Below, piece after piece: positions 1 through 8,638 of a stretch of 64,000 nt of DNA. Source of the stretch: Saprospiraceae bacterium (lineage in GTDB: Bacteria; Bacteroidota; Bacteroidia; Chitinophagales; Saprospiraceae); NCBI GenBank assembly GCA_016717655.1, contig JADKFC010000002.1, positions 1 to 64,000 of the forward strand, read 5' to 3'. The position numbers and the translations under genes are program-made. A model generated the notes under the pieces. It saw nothing but the letters and a program-made list of their open reading frames with translations, made no database searches and had not been told where the DNA came from. The stretch's first letter is position 1; every line of letters starts with the position of its first letter.

Positions 1-1
1 A

Positions 2-115
2 GCTGCCTCTGATGAACAAATGGCGCATGGAAATGTAAAGCCTTTGGATGGCAGCCCTGCTTTCCTGGGCCCTAGAAGGTTTGTATACGGTGAGACTCAT
101 AAATGCTTTTGTTAG
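2..115 (+). CDS. C-terminal fragment of an unrecognised protein
   Basis: An open frame enters from the left edge and runs 37 codons to a TAG at 113-115. Its last residues are RRFVYGETHKCFC. The frame has no start in the window, so this would be the tail of a gene lying mostly outside. I do not recognise the family. The next 110 bases up to the PaiB-like gene show no coding signal. It could also be chance, given the short length. Confidence 0.3.
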   Translation, partial: AASDEQMAHGNVKPLDGSPAFLGPRRFVYGETHKCFC

Positions 116-226
116 ATATTGCAAAAACTGCGCCGTTCTTTGGCTATTTTAAGCAAAAGTAGGGCCTTTGTGGCTTGCTTTTGACAACAACGTATTTTTT
201 AGCCCTTTTGGCGTAGTTTATGGCTA

Positions 227-862
227 TTATTTTTGATGATCCTCCCTCCACTTTTCCATTTCACGGGCAATGGCCAGGGAAAACTCATCACCCCTCTCTC
301 TCAATTTGGCAACAATGGTAGCGTGGTTATGGTCATCTCTGTTTTGACTTAGCTTCCAGGATGCTTCTATGTGGTCTACTTCCATCACAAAGCCCTGTAA
401 GCCCCGGAGGTGAGCCCTCAGGTCGCTGTGGGTCATTTGTGAAATATGAAAACCGCTACCATCATGGCCCTCGTATTGACCTACCAACTCGTGCAGGGAG
501 GCCACGGTAGCTTCATCGTCAAGGGCTTGCAAGCGGCCCTGCATGTGCACGGCAAGGTAGTTCCACGTGGGTACATTGACATGATCGTACCACGATGAGG
601 ATATGTAGGTGTGGGCATCCATAAAAATGGCGGTTGCCCGGCATCCCTGCTGAATGTGGGCAAGCTGTGGGTTGGCCTTGGCAATATGCCCATGGATCAG
701 GGGCCGCCCTTCTCTATGTGTAAAGACAAGGGGTGTATGGGTGGTAGCAATTTCATCATGGCAACTGCTGACCAGGGTGGCAAAGCCATGGTCATCCACA
801 TATTTTTTGATGGCTTGCTGATCGGTTTGCTGGTTGAGCGGTGCTACATACATCTTTTGCAC
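227..862 (-). CDS. FMN-binding negative transcriptional regulator, PaiB family
   Basis: The 211-residue product has the size and layout of the PaiB/FMN-binding split-barrel family. The N-terminal MYVAPLN, the segment TTHTPLVF and the central VPTWNYLAVHMQG (around residues 97-109) are typical of it. In Bacillus, PaiB is linked to control of sporulation and degradative enzymes; many homologues are simply flavin-binding proteins of unknown role. The start could be the first Met or the Met three codons later (MYVAP), which is the usual N-terminus. It is transcribed divergently from the bacilliredoxin gene. Family assignment is firm, cellular role is not. Confidence 0.85.
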   Translation of the reverse strand: MQKMYVAPLNQQTDQQAIKKYVDDHGFATLVSSCHDEIATTHTPLVFTHREGRPLIHGHIAKANPQLAHIQQGCRATAIFMDAHTYISSSWYDHVNVPTWNYLAVHMQGRLQALDDEATVASLHELVGQYEGHDGSGFHISQMTHSDLRAHLRGLQGFVMEVDHIEASWKLSQNRDDHNHATIVAKLRERGDEFSLAIAREMEKWREDHQK

Positions 863-952
863 ATTTAATTAAAAAAAATCGACCTTATGGAAATCTTTTT
901 AGGGTGTAAAGATGTTTATAATTGCTGTGTTAATCACTAAATCAAAAGTAAA

Positions 953-1366
953 ATGTATCCAGTAGAACTGACTACCCCCATTGCAAAAGACCTTACAGAT
1001 TTCGGCTTTGAAGGACTTACCACTCCTTCTGATGTTTCAGCTGTGTTAGACAATACCGAAGGCACGGTACTTATGGTGGTCAACTCAGTATGTGGCTGTG
1101 CCGCAGGAAATGCCCGCCCCGCTGCCAAATTTGCGATCACCCACGGCAAAAAACCCAATAAAATGGTTACCGTTTTTGCTGGCGTGGATACCGAAGCAGT
1201 AGCAAAAGCAAGAGAATACCTGCTGCCTTACCCTCCTTCTTCACCCTGCATTGCCCTTTTTAAAGATGGCAAGCTGGTTCACATGATCGAGAGAAGACAC
1301 ATCGAAAGCAATTCTGCCCAGCTGGTAGCCGACAACCTGATCGACGCCCTGGATACCTACTGCTAA
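953..1366 (+). CDS. Bacilliredoxin, BrxA/BrxB family
   Basis: This 137-residue protein carries the CGC active site in VNSVCGCAAGNARPA near residue 50, the signature of the YphP/YqiW bacilliredoxin family. In Firmicutes these proteins remove bacillithiol from S-bacillithiolated proteins; Bacteroidota members are assigned by homology. The sequence has the full family length, ending DALDTYC. It stands alone, facing away from the PaiB-like gene, and converges with the lipoprotein at 1370 with only three bases between the stops. A near-consensus -7 element, TATAATTG, lies shortly upstream at about 916-923. Confidence 0.9.
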   Translation: MYPVELTTPIAKDLTDFGFEGLTTPSDVSAVLDNTEGTVLMVVNSVCGCAAGNARPAAKFAITHGKKPNKMVTVFAGVDTEAVAKAREYLLPYPPSSPCIALFKDGKLVHMIERRHIESNSAQLVADNLIDALDTYC

Positions 1367-1369
1367 ACT

Positions 1370-1723
1370 TTACTTCTTCAATTCGTCCAATACACCCTGG
1401 GTCTGGTCCAACAGACCCTGAAATTCTTTTTTGAGTTTTGAGGCCTGGTGGCGGGCTACTGCTCCATAGTACCTGCCCGTAAGCTCGTTGTATTTCTGAG
1501 TCTCTTCGGCTGTCATTTTATCTTTATACTTGGGGTATTCTACATCTTTGAAGTTGTTGAATTTCAGTTCCGTTTCGTCCCATTTTTTTTCGTCGTAGTT
1601 GACTCCGTCCTTGCTTACCTCTTCTATGAAGTCGGTATATTCGAAGATGAAAGCCTGCTTTTGGATGGATCCACTACATGCTACAAGCGACACGAATAAA
1701 AACAGTGTTAAGAGATTTTTCAT
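1370..1723 (-). CDS. Small lipoprotein of unknown function (DUF6565-like)
   Basis: The 117-residue product begins with a short lipoprotein signal ending in the lipobox LVAC (Cys16), so it should be lipid-anchored and exported. The mature part is highly charged and probably helical, with many Lys, Glu and aromatic residues and no catalytic motif that I can see. It resembles small Bacteroidota lipoproteins grouped as DUF6565, but I hold that loosely. It lies downstream of the isc operon on the same strand but beyond a terminator, so it is probably a separate unit. Confidence 0.7.
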   Translation of the reverse strand: MKNLLTLFLFVSLVACSGSIQKQAFIFEYTDFIEEVSKDGVNYDEKKWDETELKFNNFKDVEYPKYKDKMTAEETQKYNELTGRYYGAVARHQASKLKKEFQGLLDQTQGVLDELKK

Positions 1724-1869
1724 GTTTAGTTTTTTTAGATAAAACCGTTCTCAGAAGCAAAATAGTTTCCTCACTTACTTAGCCTTGACGTTTATTTTAT
1801 TCCGTTGGTCGATAATTTGAAGAAATAATAACTTTAGCGGCCCAAATGAGCCCAACGGCTTATAATGAG

Positions 1870-1896
1870 AAAAGGCCCGGTGAAACCAGGCCTTTT
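1870..1896. terminator. Bidirectional intrinsic terminator after the isc operon
   Basis: Arms AAAAGGCCCGGT (1870-1881) and ACCAGGCCTTTT (1885-1896) pair with one mismatch around a 3-base loop, giving an A-rich 5' side and T-rich 3' side on either strand. It lies 45 bases past the iscA stop codon. Confidence 0.8.
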
Positions 1897-1940
1897 CCTT
1901 TTGTCAAAATTTCTAAAATGATATGTATTATCCAAATGTT

Positions 1941-2267
1941 TTAAACGGCAAAACTCTCTCCACAACCACAAGTCCTGCTGGCATTGGGGTTGTTGAAGTA
2001 AAATCCTTTGCCGTTGAGGCCTCCTGAAAACTCGAGGGTGGTATTGCACAGATAGAGAAAGCTCCTCAAATCCGTTACTACCTTCACTCCATTGTCTTCA
2101 AAGATCTGGTCGTTGGGCTTTGACTCATTGTCAAAATCAAGGTTGTACGTTAGTCCGCTGCAGCCTCCACTGGTCACAGAAACGCGCACAAAGTAATCCT
2201 TATCCAATCCACCATTTTGGACCAGTTCGGTGATTTTTTCTTTGGCACTATCGGCTACAAACAACAT
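1941..2267 (-). CDS. iscA: Iron-sulfur cluster assembly A-type carrier (IscA/HesB family)
   Basis: The 108-residue protein has the three ligand cysteines of the A-type carriers: GGCSGLTY near residue 36 and the C-terminal CGCGESF. Such proteins receive or carry Fe-S clusters for delivery to apoproteins in the cytoplasm. Length is typical (about 107 residues) and the reading frame is intact. It is the last gene of the iscS-iscU-iscA series, nine bases after iscU. IscA, ErpA and SufA cannot be separated on sequence alone, so the symbol rests on the operon. Confidence 0.9.
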   Translation of the reverse strand: MLFVADSAKEKITELVQNGGLDKDYFVRVSVTSGGCSGLTYNLDFDNESKPNDQIFEDNGVKVVTDLRSFLYLCNTTLEFSGGLNGKGFYFNNPNASRTCGCGESFAV

Positions 2268-2276
2268 GGTGATTTG

Positions 2277-2695
2277 TTATGCGTGATTATTTACAGCTTC
2301 TGCCTCAGCCTCAATACCATTCTTTTTGCGGTAGTCCAAAATGGCTGATTTGATGGCATCTTCTGCCAATACGGAACAGTGAATTTTTACCGGCGGCAAA
2401 GCCAGCTCTTCCACTATGTCCATGTTGTCTATGGTCAGGGCCTCGTCAATTGATTTTCCTTTCAACCACTCTGTGGCCAAAGATGAAGATGCAATGGCAG
2501 AACCACAACCAAAGGTCTTAAATTTGGCATCGGTAATAATGCCGGAAGCTTCATCTACCTCGATTTGCAACCTCATTACGTCGCCACATTCAGGCGCTCC
2601 TACGAGACCGGTGCCAACGTTTTTTTGCTCTTGTCCAGCGTTCCCACATTTTTGGGATTCTGAAAATGGTCCAAAACTTTCTCTGAATATGCCAT
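2277..2695 (-). CDS. iscU: Iron-sulfur cluster scaffold IscU, broken by an apparent frameshift
   Basis: IscU is the scaffold on which IscS-derived sulfur and iron are assembled. The three cluster cysteines are visible in the C-terminal frame or just before it: PECGD, FGCGSA and KIHCSVL. The N-terminus MAYSEKVLDHFQNPKN starts at 2695 and ends in a stop after VS. Adding one A to the A7 run (T7 at 2620-2626 on the plus strand) joins KSKK to NVGTGLVGAPECGDV and gives a full 139-residue IscU. It lies 48 bases after iscS and nine before iscA. As IscU is normally essential, a consensus error is likelier than a real break. Confidence 0.9.
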
Positions 2696-2743
2696 TTTTC
2701 CTGTTTTATGATTGGTTAACTGTGTTCAATTATTTTTGTTCTG

Positions 2744-3964
2744 TTAGTGGGCTGACCACACCACTGCATTCAAATCTATTCCTTCTTTGTACATCTCCCA
2801 AATCGGACTGAGGTCACGCATGTGGTTCACTCCTTTTGAAACCGCTTCCACGGCAAAATCTACATCTTCTTCCGTGGTAAATCTGCCCAGCGAAAATCGA
2901 ATGGAAGAGTGCGCCAAATCGTCGCCCAGACCCATTGATACCAAAACATACGATGGTTCAAGGGATGCAGAAGTACATGCCGATCCTGAAGAAACAGCGA
3001 TGTTTTTGTTGAAGGTCATCATCAGCCCCTCACCTTCTACGTGTTTGAATGAAATATTGGTAACATGGGGCATTCTGTGGTCCTTGTTGCCGTTGACATA
3101 GGTCTCTTCCAGCTGGCAAAGACCGGCTTCGAGTTTATCTCTCAGCTTTGATACTCTGGCTGCATCTGATTCCATTTCTGCCTTGGCTATTTCTGCCGCT
3201 TTGCCAAAACCTACAATGCCCGGTACGTTTAAGGTGCCGGATCTCATGCCCCTTTCGTGACCACCGCCATCCATCTGAGCCGTAACTTTGACCCTCGGAT
3301 TTTTTCTGCTTACGTACAAGGCCCCCACTCCTTTGGGACCATACATTTTGTGGGAGGTAAAGGCCATGATGTGTACCCCGGTCTCTCTTGGATTGACCGG
3401 AATCTTGCCAACCGCCTGGGTAGCATCACTCATAAACAATACACCTTTGGCAGCACAGATATCTCCAATTTCTTTCATGGGTTGAATCACGCCGGTCTCA
3501 TTATTGGCCCACATGATGCACACCAAAATGGTTTTATCGGTGATCGCTGCTTTGAGGTCTTCCAGGCTGATCAATCCGTCAGGACCCACCTCTAGGTAGG
3601 TAACCTGACCGCCTGATTTTTCCAGCTTCTGGCAAGTATCCAAAACCGCTTTGTGTTCGGTCCTGGTGGTAATGATGTGGTTGCCTTTTGAAGCATACAT
3701 CTCAAAAACACCTTTCAAACCCAGATTGTCTGACTCCGTAGCACCCGAGGTAAAAATAATTTCTTTCGGATCTGCACTGATCAGATTGGCAACTTGCTCT
3801 CTGGCATAATCTACTGCCTCTTCGGCAATCCACCCAAAGGGATGGCTCCTGCTCGCAGCGTTTCCGGGTTTATCGTAAAAGTAGGGCAACATGGTGTCTA
3901 CAACCCTCGGATCTACAGGGGTGGTAGCATTGTTGTCCAAATATATCAGCCTTTTGGTTTCCAT
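2744..3964 (-). CDS. iscS: Cysteine desulfurase IscS
   Basis: This PLP enzyme takes sulfur from cysteine for Fe-S cluster and thio-cofactor assembly. The 406-residue product is complete: YLDNNATTPVDP at the N-terminus, the PLP-lysine motif SHKMYGPKG near residue 206, GGGHERGMRSGT, and the catalytic-Cys loop SSGSACTSAS near residue 328 in the long IscS/NifS form. It is first in the isc operon. No IscR-type regulator is present nearby. A -7 promoter element lies just upstream. Confidence 0.95.
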   Translation of the reverse strand: METKRLIYLDNNATTPVDPRVVDTMLPYFYDKPGNAASRSHPFGWIAEEAVDYAREQVANLISADPKEIIFTSGATESDNLGLKGVFEMYASKGNHIITTRTEHKAVLDTCQKLEKSGGQVTYLEVGPDGLISLEDLKAAITDKTILVCIMWANNETGVIQPMKEIGDICAAKGVLFMSDATQAVGKIPVNPRETGVHIMAFTSHKMYGPKGVGALYVSRKNPRVKVTAQMDGGGHERGMRSGTLNVPGIVGFGKAAEIAKAEMESDAARVSKLRDKLEAGLCQLEETYVNGNKDHRMPHVTNISFKHVEGEGLMMTFNKNIAVSSGSACTSASLEPSYVLVSMGLGDDLAHSSIRFSLGRFTTEEDVDFAVEAVSKGVNHMRDLSPIWEMYKEGIDLNAVVWSAH

Positions 3965-3980
3965 TAAGGGAATTTTTCTG

Positions 3981-3988
3981 CAAATATA
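3981..3988 (-). promoter_or_regulatory. -7 promoter element of the isc operon
   Basis: The minus strand reads TATATTTG, an exact match to the Bacteroidota TAnnTTTG element, 17 bases before the iscS start codon. I see no clear -33 TTG at the usual distance. Confidence 0.5.
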
Positions 3989-4208
3989 ACGCTACTTGCG
4001 CCTATTTGTTTAGACTAAATCTTAACAACGACCCACTTTTGTAAATTTATTTTTTAGTAATGTGTAAGGTCTTGAAATTGGCAGGGTTTTATATAAATCA
4101 ATTGATTATCAACGGCTAATCATGCGTTCCACAGCTTTAATTTCTCCATTTTTGGCTGGTTTTTCCTTTCAGCTGCATCTAAATCGAAAAGTGAGTGTTT
4201 AGATTTTT

Positions 4209-4625
4209 GTGGAAAATGATCAAAACATCCTCTTTTACGATGGTCCCTGCGGCTTGTGTCAGGGTGCTGTGAAATTTGTTTTGAGGTGGGAGAAAAAAGA
4301 TGCCCATTCTCAATTGCCCCTCTATTTTGCCGAACTACAATCACCGGCATTCAGTGAATTGCTCAGCGCTCAGCTGCCTGACCCCATGCCCGATTCTGTC
4401 ATCTACCTTCACCGTGGCAAGGTTTTTATCAAAAGTAAGGCCGTCTTTCTACTGGCTTCGAGGCTCGTCTTTCCCTTCCACCTCCTGGCCGTTTTCCAAC
4501 ACCTGCCCTCTGGTTTTTTTGACTGGGTTTATGATGGCATAGCACGGATCCGACACCAATGGCCACGCCATCAGGCCTTGTGTGAGGTAATTCCCGCAGA
4601 ATGGAAGAAAAGATTACTTGTGTAA
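4209..4625 (+). CDS. Thiol-disulfide oxidoreductase-like protein, DCC family (DUF393)
   Basis: The 138-residue product opens with ILFYDGPCGLCQGAVKFV, the DxxCxxC motif that defines the DCC/DUF393 family. Members have a thioredoxin-like fold; their substrate is mostly unknown. The frame begins at a GTG (4209); no in-frame ATG precedes the motif. Its 3' end overlaps the DUF983 gene on the other strand by 12 bases, so the two are convergent. Length and motif spacing are normal. Confidence 0.85.
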   Translation: MENDQNILFYDGPCGLCQGAVKFVLRWEKKDAHSQLPLYFAELQSPAFSELLSAQLPDPMPDSVIYLHRGKVFIKSKAVFLLASRLVFPFHLLAVFQHLPSGFFDWVYDGIARIRHQWPRHQALCEVIPAEWKKRLLV

Positions 4626-4991
4626 AGGATTATTTTTGGCGTCCTTCTCAAATTTAACCACCAAATGGATCCACAAAGAGCGCGAAAGTCTTGCGGTCTT
4701 AAAGTAGGTAAGGGCTACAAAGGCCAATAGCAATAAAAACGATTGATTGACGGTCCATTTAAGCACAATCAAACAAAAGCCGATGATGAAAAGATATAAA
4801 AACCCTGTTACTATATAGGAAAGGAACATAGCACCGTAATAAAAACCCGGCTCGGGTTCGGTCTTCTGTCCACACACTTCACAGTGGTCTACCATATCCA
4901 GCGGCTTGGAAAACTGAAAGGGTTCCTGATACAGCTTTCCCTCTCTGCAACGGGGACACTTATATTGAAAGATGCTGGAAACGATGTTCAT
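4614..4991 (-). CDS. DUF983 membrane protein with zinc-ribbon
   Basis: The 125-residue protein has two CxxC pairs, CPRCREG near residue 13 and CEVCGQK near residue 38, forming a likely zinc ribbon, followed by two hydrophobic segments (about 55-75 and 82-97). This order, with the phrase PGFYYGAMFLSY between them, is the DUF983 family. Function is unknown; it should sit in the inner membrane with the zinc site in the cytoplasm. It overlaps the DCC gene tail to tail. Confidence 0.85.
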   Translation of the reverse strand: MNIVSSIFQYKCPRCREGKLYQEPFQFSKPLDMVDHCEVCGQKTEPEPGFYYGAMFLSYIVTGFLYLFIIGFCLIVLKWTVNQSFLLLLAFVALTYFKTARLSRSLWIHLVVKFEKDAKNNPLHK

Positions 4992-5052
4992 ACCTCGATT
5001 TTTGCAAATATGATGATATTTTGCGAAATTCTAAGTAACCTGGGTTACTTTG

Positions 5053-5721
5053 TTAGGCAGTTGCTAAGATAATGTATTGATATTCAAGCGTTTTTAAATC
5101 CACTGTCGAAGTAGCAAAACCGGCCTCTTTGAGGTCTTTCATCACCCGGTTGTAATCAATGGTTTGGGTATGACTCACAATACCCGTTATGCTGGTGGAT
5201 TTGAAGTCAACAATCATCAGGGTATCGCCCGGCTTCATCACCTGGTGCAGCTTCTTCAAGTAATTTTTTTCATCTTTAATATAGGCTATGGTATTAATGA
5301 TGACGATGGCGTCGCACTCACCCGGCTTGATCATAGGGTCATTGCCTTTCACCAAGCGGGTTTCGATCTTGCTTTGTATTTCAGGAGGCAGGTTGACGGC
5401 AAATTCATTGATGATGGCCACCATGTTGGTATCGATGTCGGTAGCAATTATTTTTTTGGCCTTAAACGCCATTCGAAAGGTAAAATAGCCGGTGCCTGCT
5501 CCAATGTCGGCAATGGTCTTATTGCTGATATCTCCCAGTTTTTCAATGACCAGATTGGGCTTTTGCCAGGAAGATCTGCCTATGTTGGTAATTTTTTCAT
5601 CTTGGTTTCGACTTTCCAGTGTTGGCTTAAAGGAAGATGCACTATCTGAACAGGATTGTAGGATCAAGAGTAGACCAAACAAAATAAAAACTAACCGATA
5701 GAAATAACTGGGCTTTGACAT
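5053..5721 (-). CDS. Exported lipoprotein with class I methyltransferase domain
   Basis: The first 24 residues form a lipoprotein signal with lipobox LQSC. From about residue 70 the SAM-binding motif I (ADIGAGTGYFTFRMA) is followed by an acidic motif II end (IIATDID) and by a motif IV-like DAIVIINT, so a complete Rossmann methyltransferase fold is present. A lipid-anchored, apparently periplasmic methyltransferase is unusual, since SAM is cytoplasmic. The 222-residue frame is intact and the signal is continuous with the enzyme. Substrate unknown. Confidence 0.8.
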   Translation of the reverse strand: MSKPSYFYRLVFILFGLLLILQSCSDSASSFKPTLESRNQDEKITNIGRSSWQKPNLVIEKLGDISNKTIADIGAGTGYFTFRMAFKAKKIIATDIDTNMVAIINEFAVNLPPEIQSKIETRLVKGNDPMIKPGECDAIVIINTIAYIKDEKNYLKKLHQVMKPGDTLMIVDFKSTSITGIVSHTQTIDYNRVMKDLKEAGFATSTVDLKTLEYQYIILATA

Positions 5722-5737
5722 CGCTTTGTTTGAAAAA

Positions 5738-5745
5738 CAAAAATA
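5738..5745 (-). promoter_or_regulatory. -7 promoter element of the lipoprotein methyltransferase
   Basis: The minus strand reads TATTTTTG, matching TAnnTTTG, 17 bases before the start codon at 5721. No confident -33 element was found. Confidence 0.45.
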
Positions 5746-5820
5746 GCATTCTTAATTCGATATCCTGACTTACCCCTTTTTTATTTCGACTAGTAAGGCC
5801 TGTGACTCGTCGAACTTGGA

Positions 5821-6885
5821 TCAGGATGTAAAATCCAATAATTTGTTTTTGATGTAGGCATCATATGCAGGACCTTCACCAAACAAAAATTCTACCTCTA
5901 CCGGCAACACAAAAACCGGCACCTTGGCATCAAATAATTTCTGTCGGAATGGCAACAAGCGCACGGCATCTTTTTCTGTGGTCAATACATACCGCTGGGT
6001 GCTGTTTCTCTTAAAAAAGGCAGCTATGATTTCATTGACATCGCGTTCGGTAAAATAATGGTGATCTTCAAATTCAATGCTGTCATGGCTTTTGGCAGAC
6101 TGGTTAAGATAGTCATTCAGGTAGGCCGTATTGGCAATGGCTGAGATGAGCAAAATATCGTGGTCCTTACTTATTTCCATCGCATACCTCGCATCGTAAA
6201 ACTGGTAGATCCTGCCATACCGGTATTGGGTAAAAAATACCCGCTGATGGGCCTTTGGATCCAGCTCTTTGATCATAGCTTGTTTTTCTGCCTCCGTAAT
6301 ATTGGCAGGACACTTGGATACAATGATCACATCGGCCCTCTTATAGGCCGACCGCCACTCCCTCAACCTTCCGCCCGGCAATAAATAATCGCGGGTAAAG
6401 GGACGGTCATACGGACTCAGCAGAATTTGAATGTAGGGCTGCACAGAACGGTGTTGAAAAGCATCATCCAAAAGTACGGTTTGGATGCCCGGGTATCGCT
6501 GTACCATCTGGGGAATGGCCAGGGCCCTGTTTTCACAGACTGCCACGGTGAGTCCCTGAAATTTTCTTGCATACATCAGGGGTTCATCGCCCGAAACCAG
6601 GGCTGAGTCGCCCGGGGTCACAAACCTGAAGCCCGTGGTGGAACGGTTGTAGCCCCGGCTCAGCGTTGCTACTTCAATATAGGGACTCAACAATCTGATG
6701 AGGTACTCAATATGCGGTGTCTTACCCGCACCCCCTATCGAAAGGTTGCCCACTCCAATGAGGGGCAGGCTGAATTTGGAGGCCTTGATCACCTCTGCAT
6801 CGTAGAGCATATTCCTCAGAGAAACACCTATGCCATACAACAGGCTTAGGGGCGACAGCAAAATGGCCAGCAGGCGGGTTCGCAT
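5821..6885 (-). CDS. lpxK: Tetraacyldisaccharide 4'-kinase LpxK
   Basis: LpxK phosphorylates the 4' position of the lipid A disaccharide at the inner membrane. The N-terminal hydrophobic stretch (LLAILLSPLSLLYGIG) is followed by the P-loop GVGNLSIGGAGKTP near residue 45 and the conserved LLDDAFQHR. I place the start at the ATG at 6885 (MRTRLLAIL), 13 codons inside the longest frame, because family members start there and it falls on the repaired stop of the S41 protease gene. The product is about 354 residues. It is the last gene of a hydrolase-protease-lpxK run. Confidence 0.92.
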   Translation of the reverse strand: MRTRLLAILLSPLSLLYGIGVSLRNMLYDAEVIKASKFSLPLIGVGNLSIGGAGKTPHIEYLIRLLSPYIEVATLSRGYNRSTTGFRFVTPGDSALVSGDEPLMYARKFQGLTVAVCENRALAIPQMVQRYPGIQTVLLDDAFQHRSVQPYIQILLSPYDRPFTRDYLLPGGRLREWRSAYKRADVIIVSKCPANITEAEKQAMIKELDPKAHQRVFFTQYRYGRIYQFYDARYAMEISKDHDILLISAIANTAYLNDYLNQSAKSHDSIEFEDHHYFTERDVNEIIAAFFKRNSTQRYVLTTEKDAVRLLPFRQKLFDAKVPVFVLPVEVEFLFGEGPAYDAYIKNKLLDFTS

Positions 6886-8551
6886 TATTTTTGCCCAGTA
6901 GGTTATTGTAACGAGGTTTATCATTGAGGAGCGCTACGGCTTCATCCACCTCCTTGTGTCTTTTGAGCCCGATTTTGGTGCGACCTTTTTGATAAAAATA
7001 CCTGGAAATAATTTCTTTCTCAATTTCAATGATGATTTCATCCTTGTGTTTGGCAAGATCTTTCGATTTTTCTACTTCCAGCTTGTCCTTCATCATTTTT
7101 ACTTCAGCACCTATTATGCTTTGCAACGCTGCATTGTCACCGCATTTTTTGGCCAGTAATTTTACTTCTTTTTCTGCCTCTGTTTCGTAGCTAAAATTTT
7201 TCTTGCGGATAAAAGCCAAAAATTCATCAAAGGCTGCAAAGGTGTAGTTGTCTATGCTTTTAATGGAGTCGTGCTTTAACACATAATCATTGGCATAGGC
7301 AAAAATAAGATGTTGGTCCAATAAGGCCTGGGTTACGGTAGCCGGTTCGTGGGCAGGCAATTTTACATCCGGCGTGATACCTCCTCCATCCAAAACGGTA
7401 CGCCCGTTGCTGGTCTTAAATTTGGATCTTTTGTTGTCCGCTATGTCAACTGGCTCTCCGTTTTTGTATTCAACGCCCTGGATACATCTACCGGAAGGAA
7501 TGTAATATTTAGAGGTGGTTACCTTTACCCGGTTGTTGTAGCCCAATTCAAAGGTGTTTTGTACCAGGCCCTTGCCATACGATCGCTGGCCAATGATCAC
7601 TCCCCTGTCTTTGTCCTGGATGACTCCGGAGACAATTTCACTGGCAGAGGCAGATTTTTTATTGATGAGCACTGTGATCGGAATGTCGAGATCATAAGGT
7701 ATGGCCAGGGTCTTAAAACTCTGCTCCTGGGCCTTTGATTTGCCTCTTGTAAACACTACTTCAGCACCTTTTGGAATAAACAAATTACAAATATTGACGG
7801 CCTCGCGCAGCAAACCACCCCCATTGTACCTAAGGTCCAAAACCAGACCCTTGATGGCAGTGCTGTCTGATGCTTCTCTTTTGAGTCGCTTTAATTCTTT
7901 TTGGATATTGGCTCCTGCATTATCAGTAAATACGGTTAGGTGGATGTAAGCAATACCGTCGGCCACCATGCCTGCATAGGGCACATTGGGTATATTGATT
8001 TCTCCTCTTTCAACCGTCAAAATTTCGGTTTTCCCGCTGCCGTTTCTTTTTACTTCCAGCTTGACTACCGATCCCGCTGTTCCTCTCAACATCACCTGTA
8101 TTTCATCGGCTGGCTTGCCTTTTAACGACTCTCCGTTGATGCTCAGCATTTCATCACCTGCATTGAGTCCGGCAGCAACCGCAGCGCCCCCTTCCATCAG
8201 GTCGGTGACCATGGCCTTTTCATCCAAAACCACTACGCTGGCTCCGATGCCCTGAAACCGCTCATCGTCTGAAATGCGATACCTTTCTACCTGGGACTCA
8301 GAAATGTAATTGGTAAAGGGATCTAGTGATGATACCATGGCGTCAATGCCTATTCTCATGAGTTCTGCCGGGTCAATTTCATCCACATAGTTTTTGTTCA
8401 ATTCCTTAAAAACATTGACAAAAATTTCGATGTTTTTTGAAATTTCAAACATCCGGTCGCCGTCTTTCCAGGTCACGGCAGAAACGCCAACCACCAGACT
8501 AACGACTAAAAGAATCAGCTTTGCAGGCTTATTAAATAACTTCATATTCAT
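6885..8551 (-). CDS. C-terminal processing protease, S41 family, with PDZ domain
   Basis: An N-terminal hydrophobic segment directs export. A PDZ domain (from GIGASVVVLDE, about residues 98-175) precedes the S41 core with the serine in KKSASASEIV and the lysine in SYGKGLVQ. Such proteases trim or degrade periplasmic proteins. As read, the frame runs on to 6722 inside lpxK with a tail unlike the family. One extra A in an A5 run (T5 at 6888-6892) would end it at LLGKK followed by TAA, overlapping the lpxK ATG as TAATG. I annotate that end, giving about 555 residues. Confidence 0.88.
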
Positions 8552-8638
8552 TATTTCTATTCGTTTAAAGGCTTTGACAGCCCAAATGGTTCAAAACACC
8601 ACCAACTCTTTCTCTACCAACCCCTACCAAGGGCCTTG

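Noticed and set aside
2620..2626. Programmed -1 ribosomal frameshift in iscU at the A7 run
   Set aside because: The run is slippery, but the same kind of missing base occurs at non-slippery GG and CCC sites in other genes, so a common technical cause is simpler.
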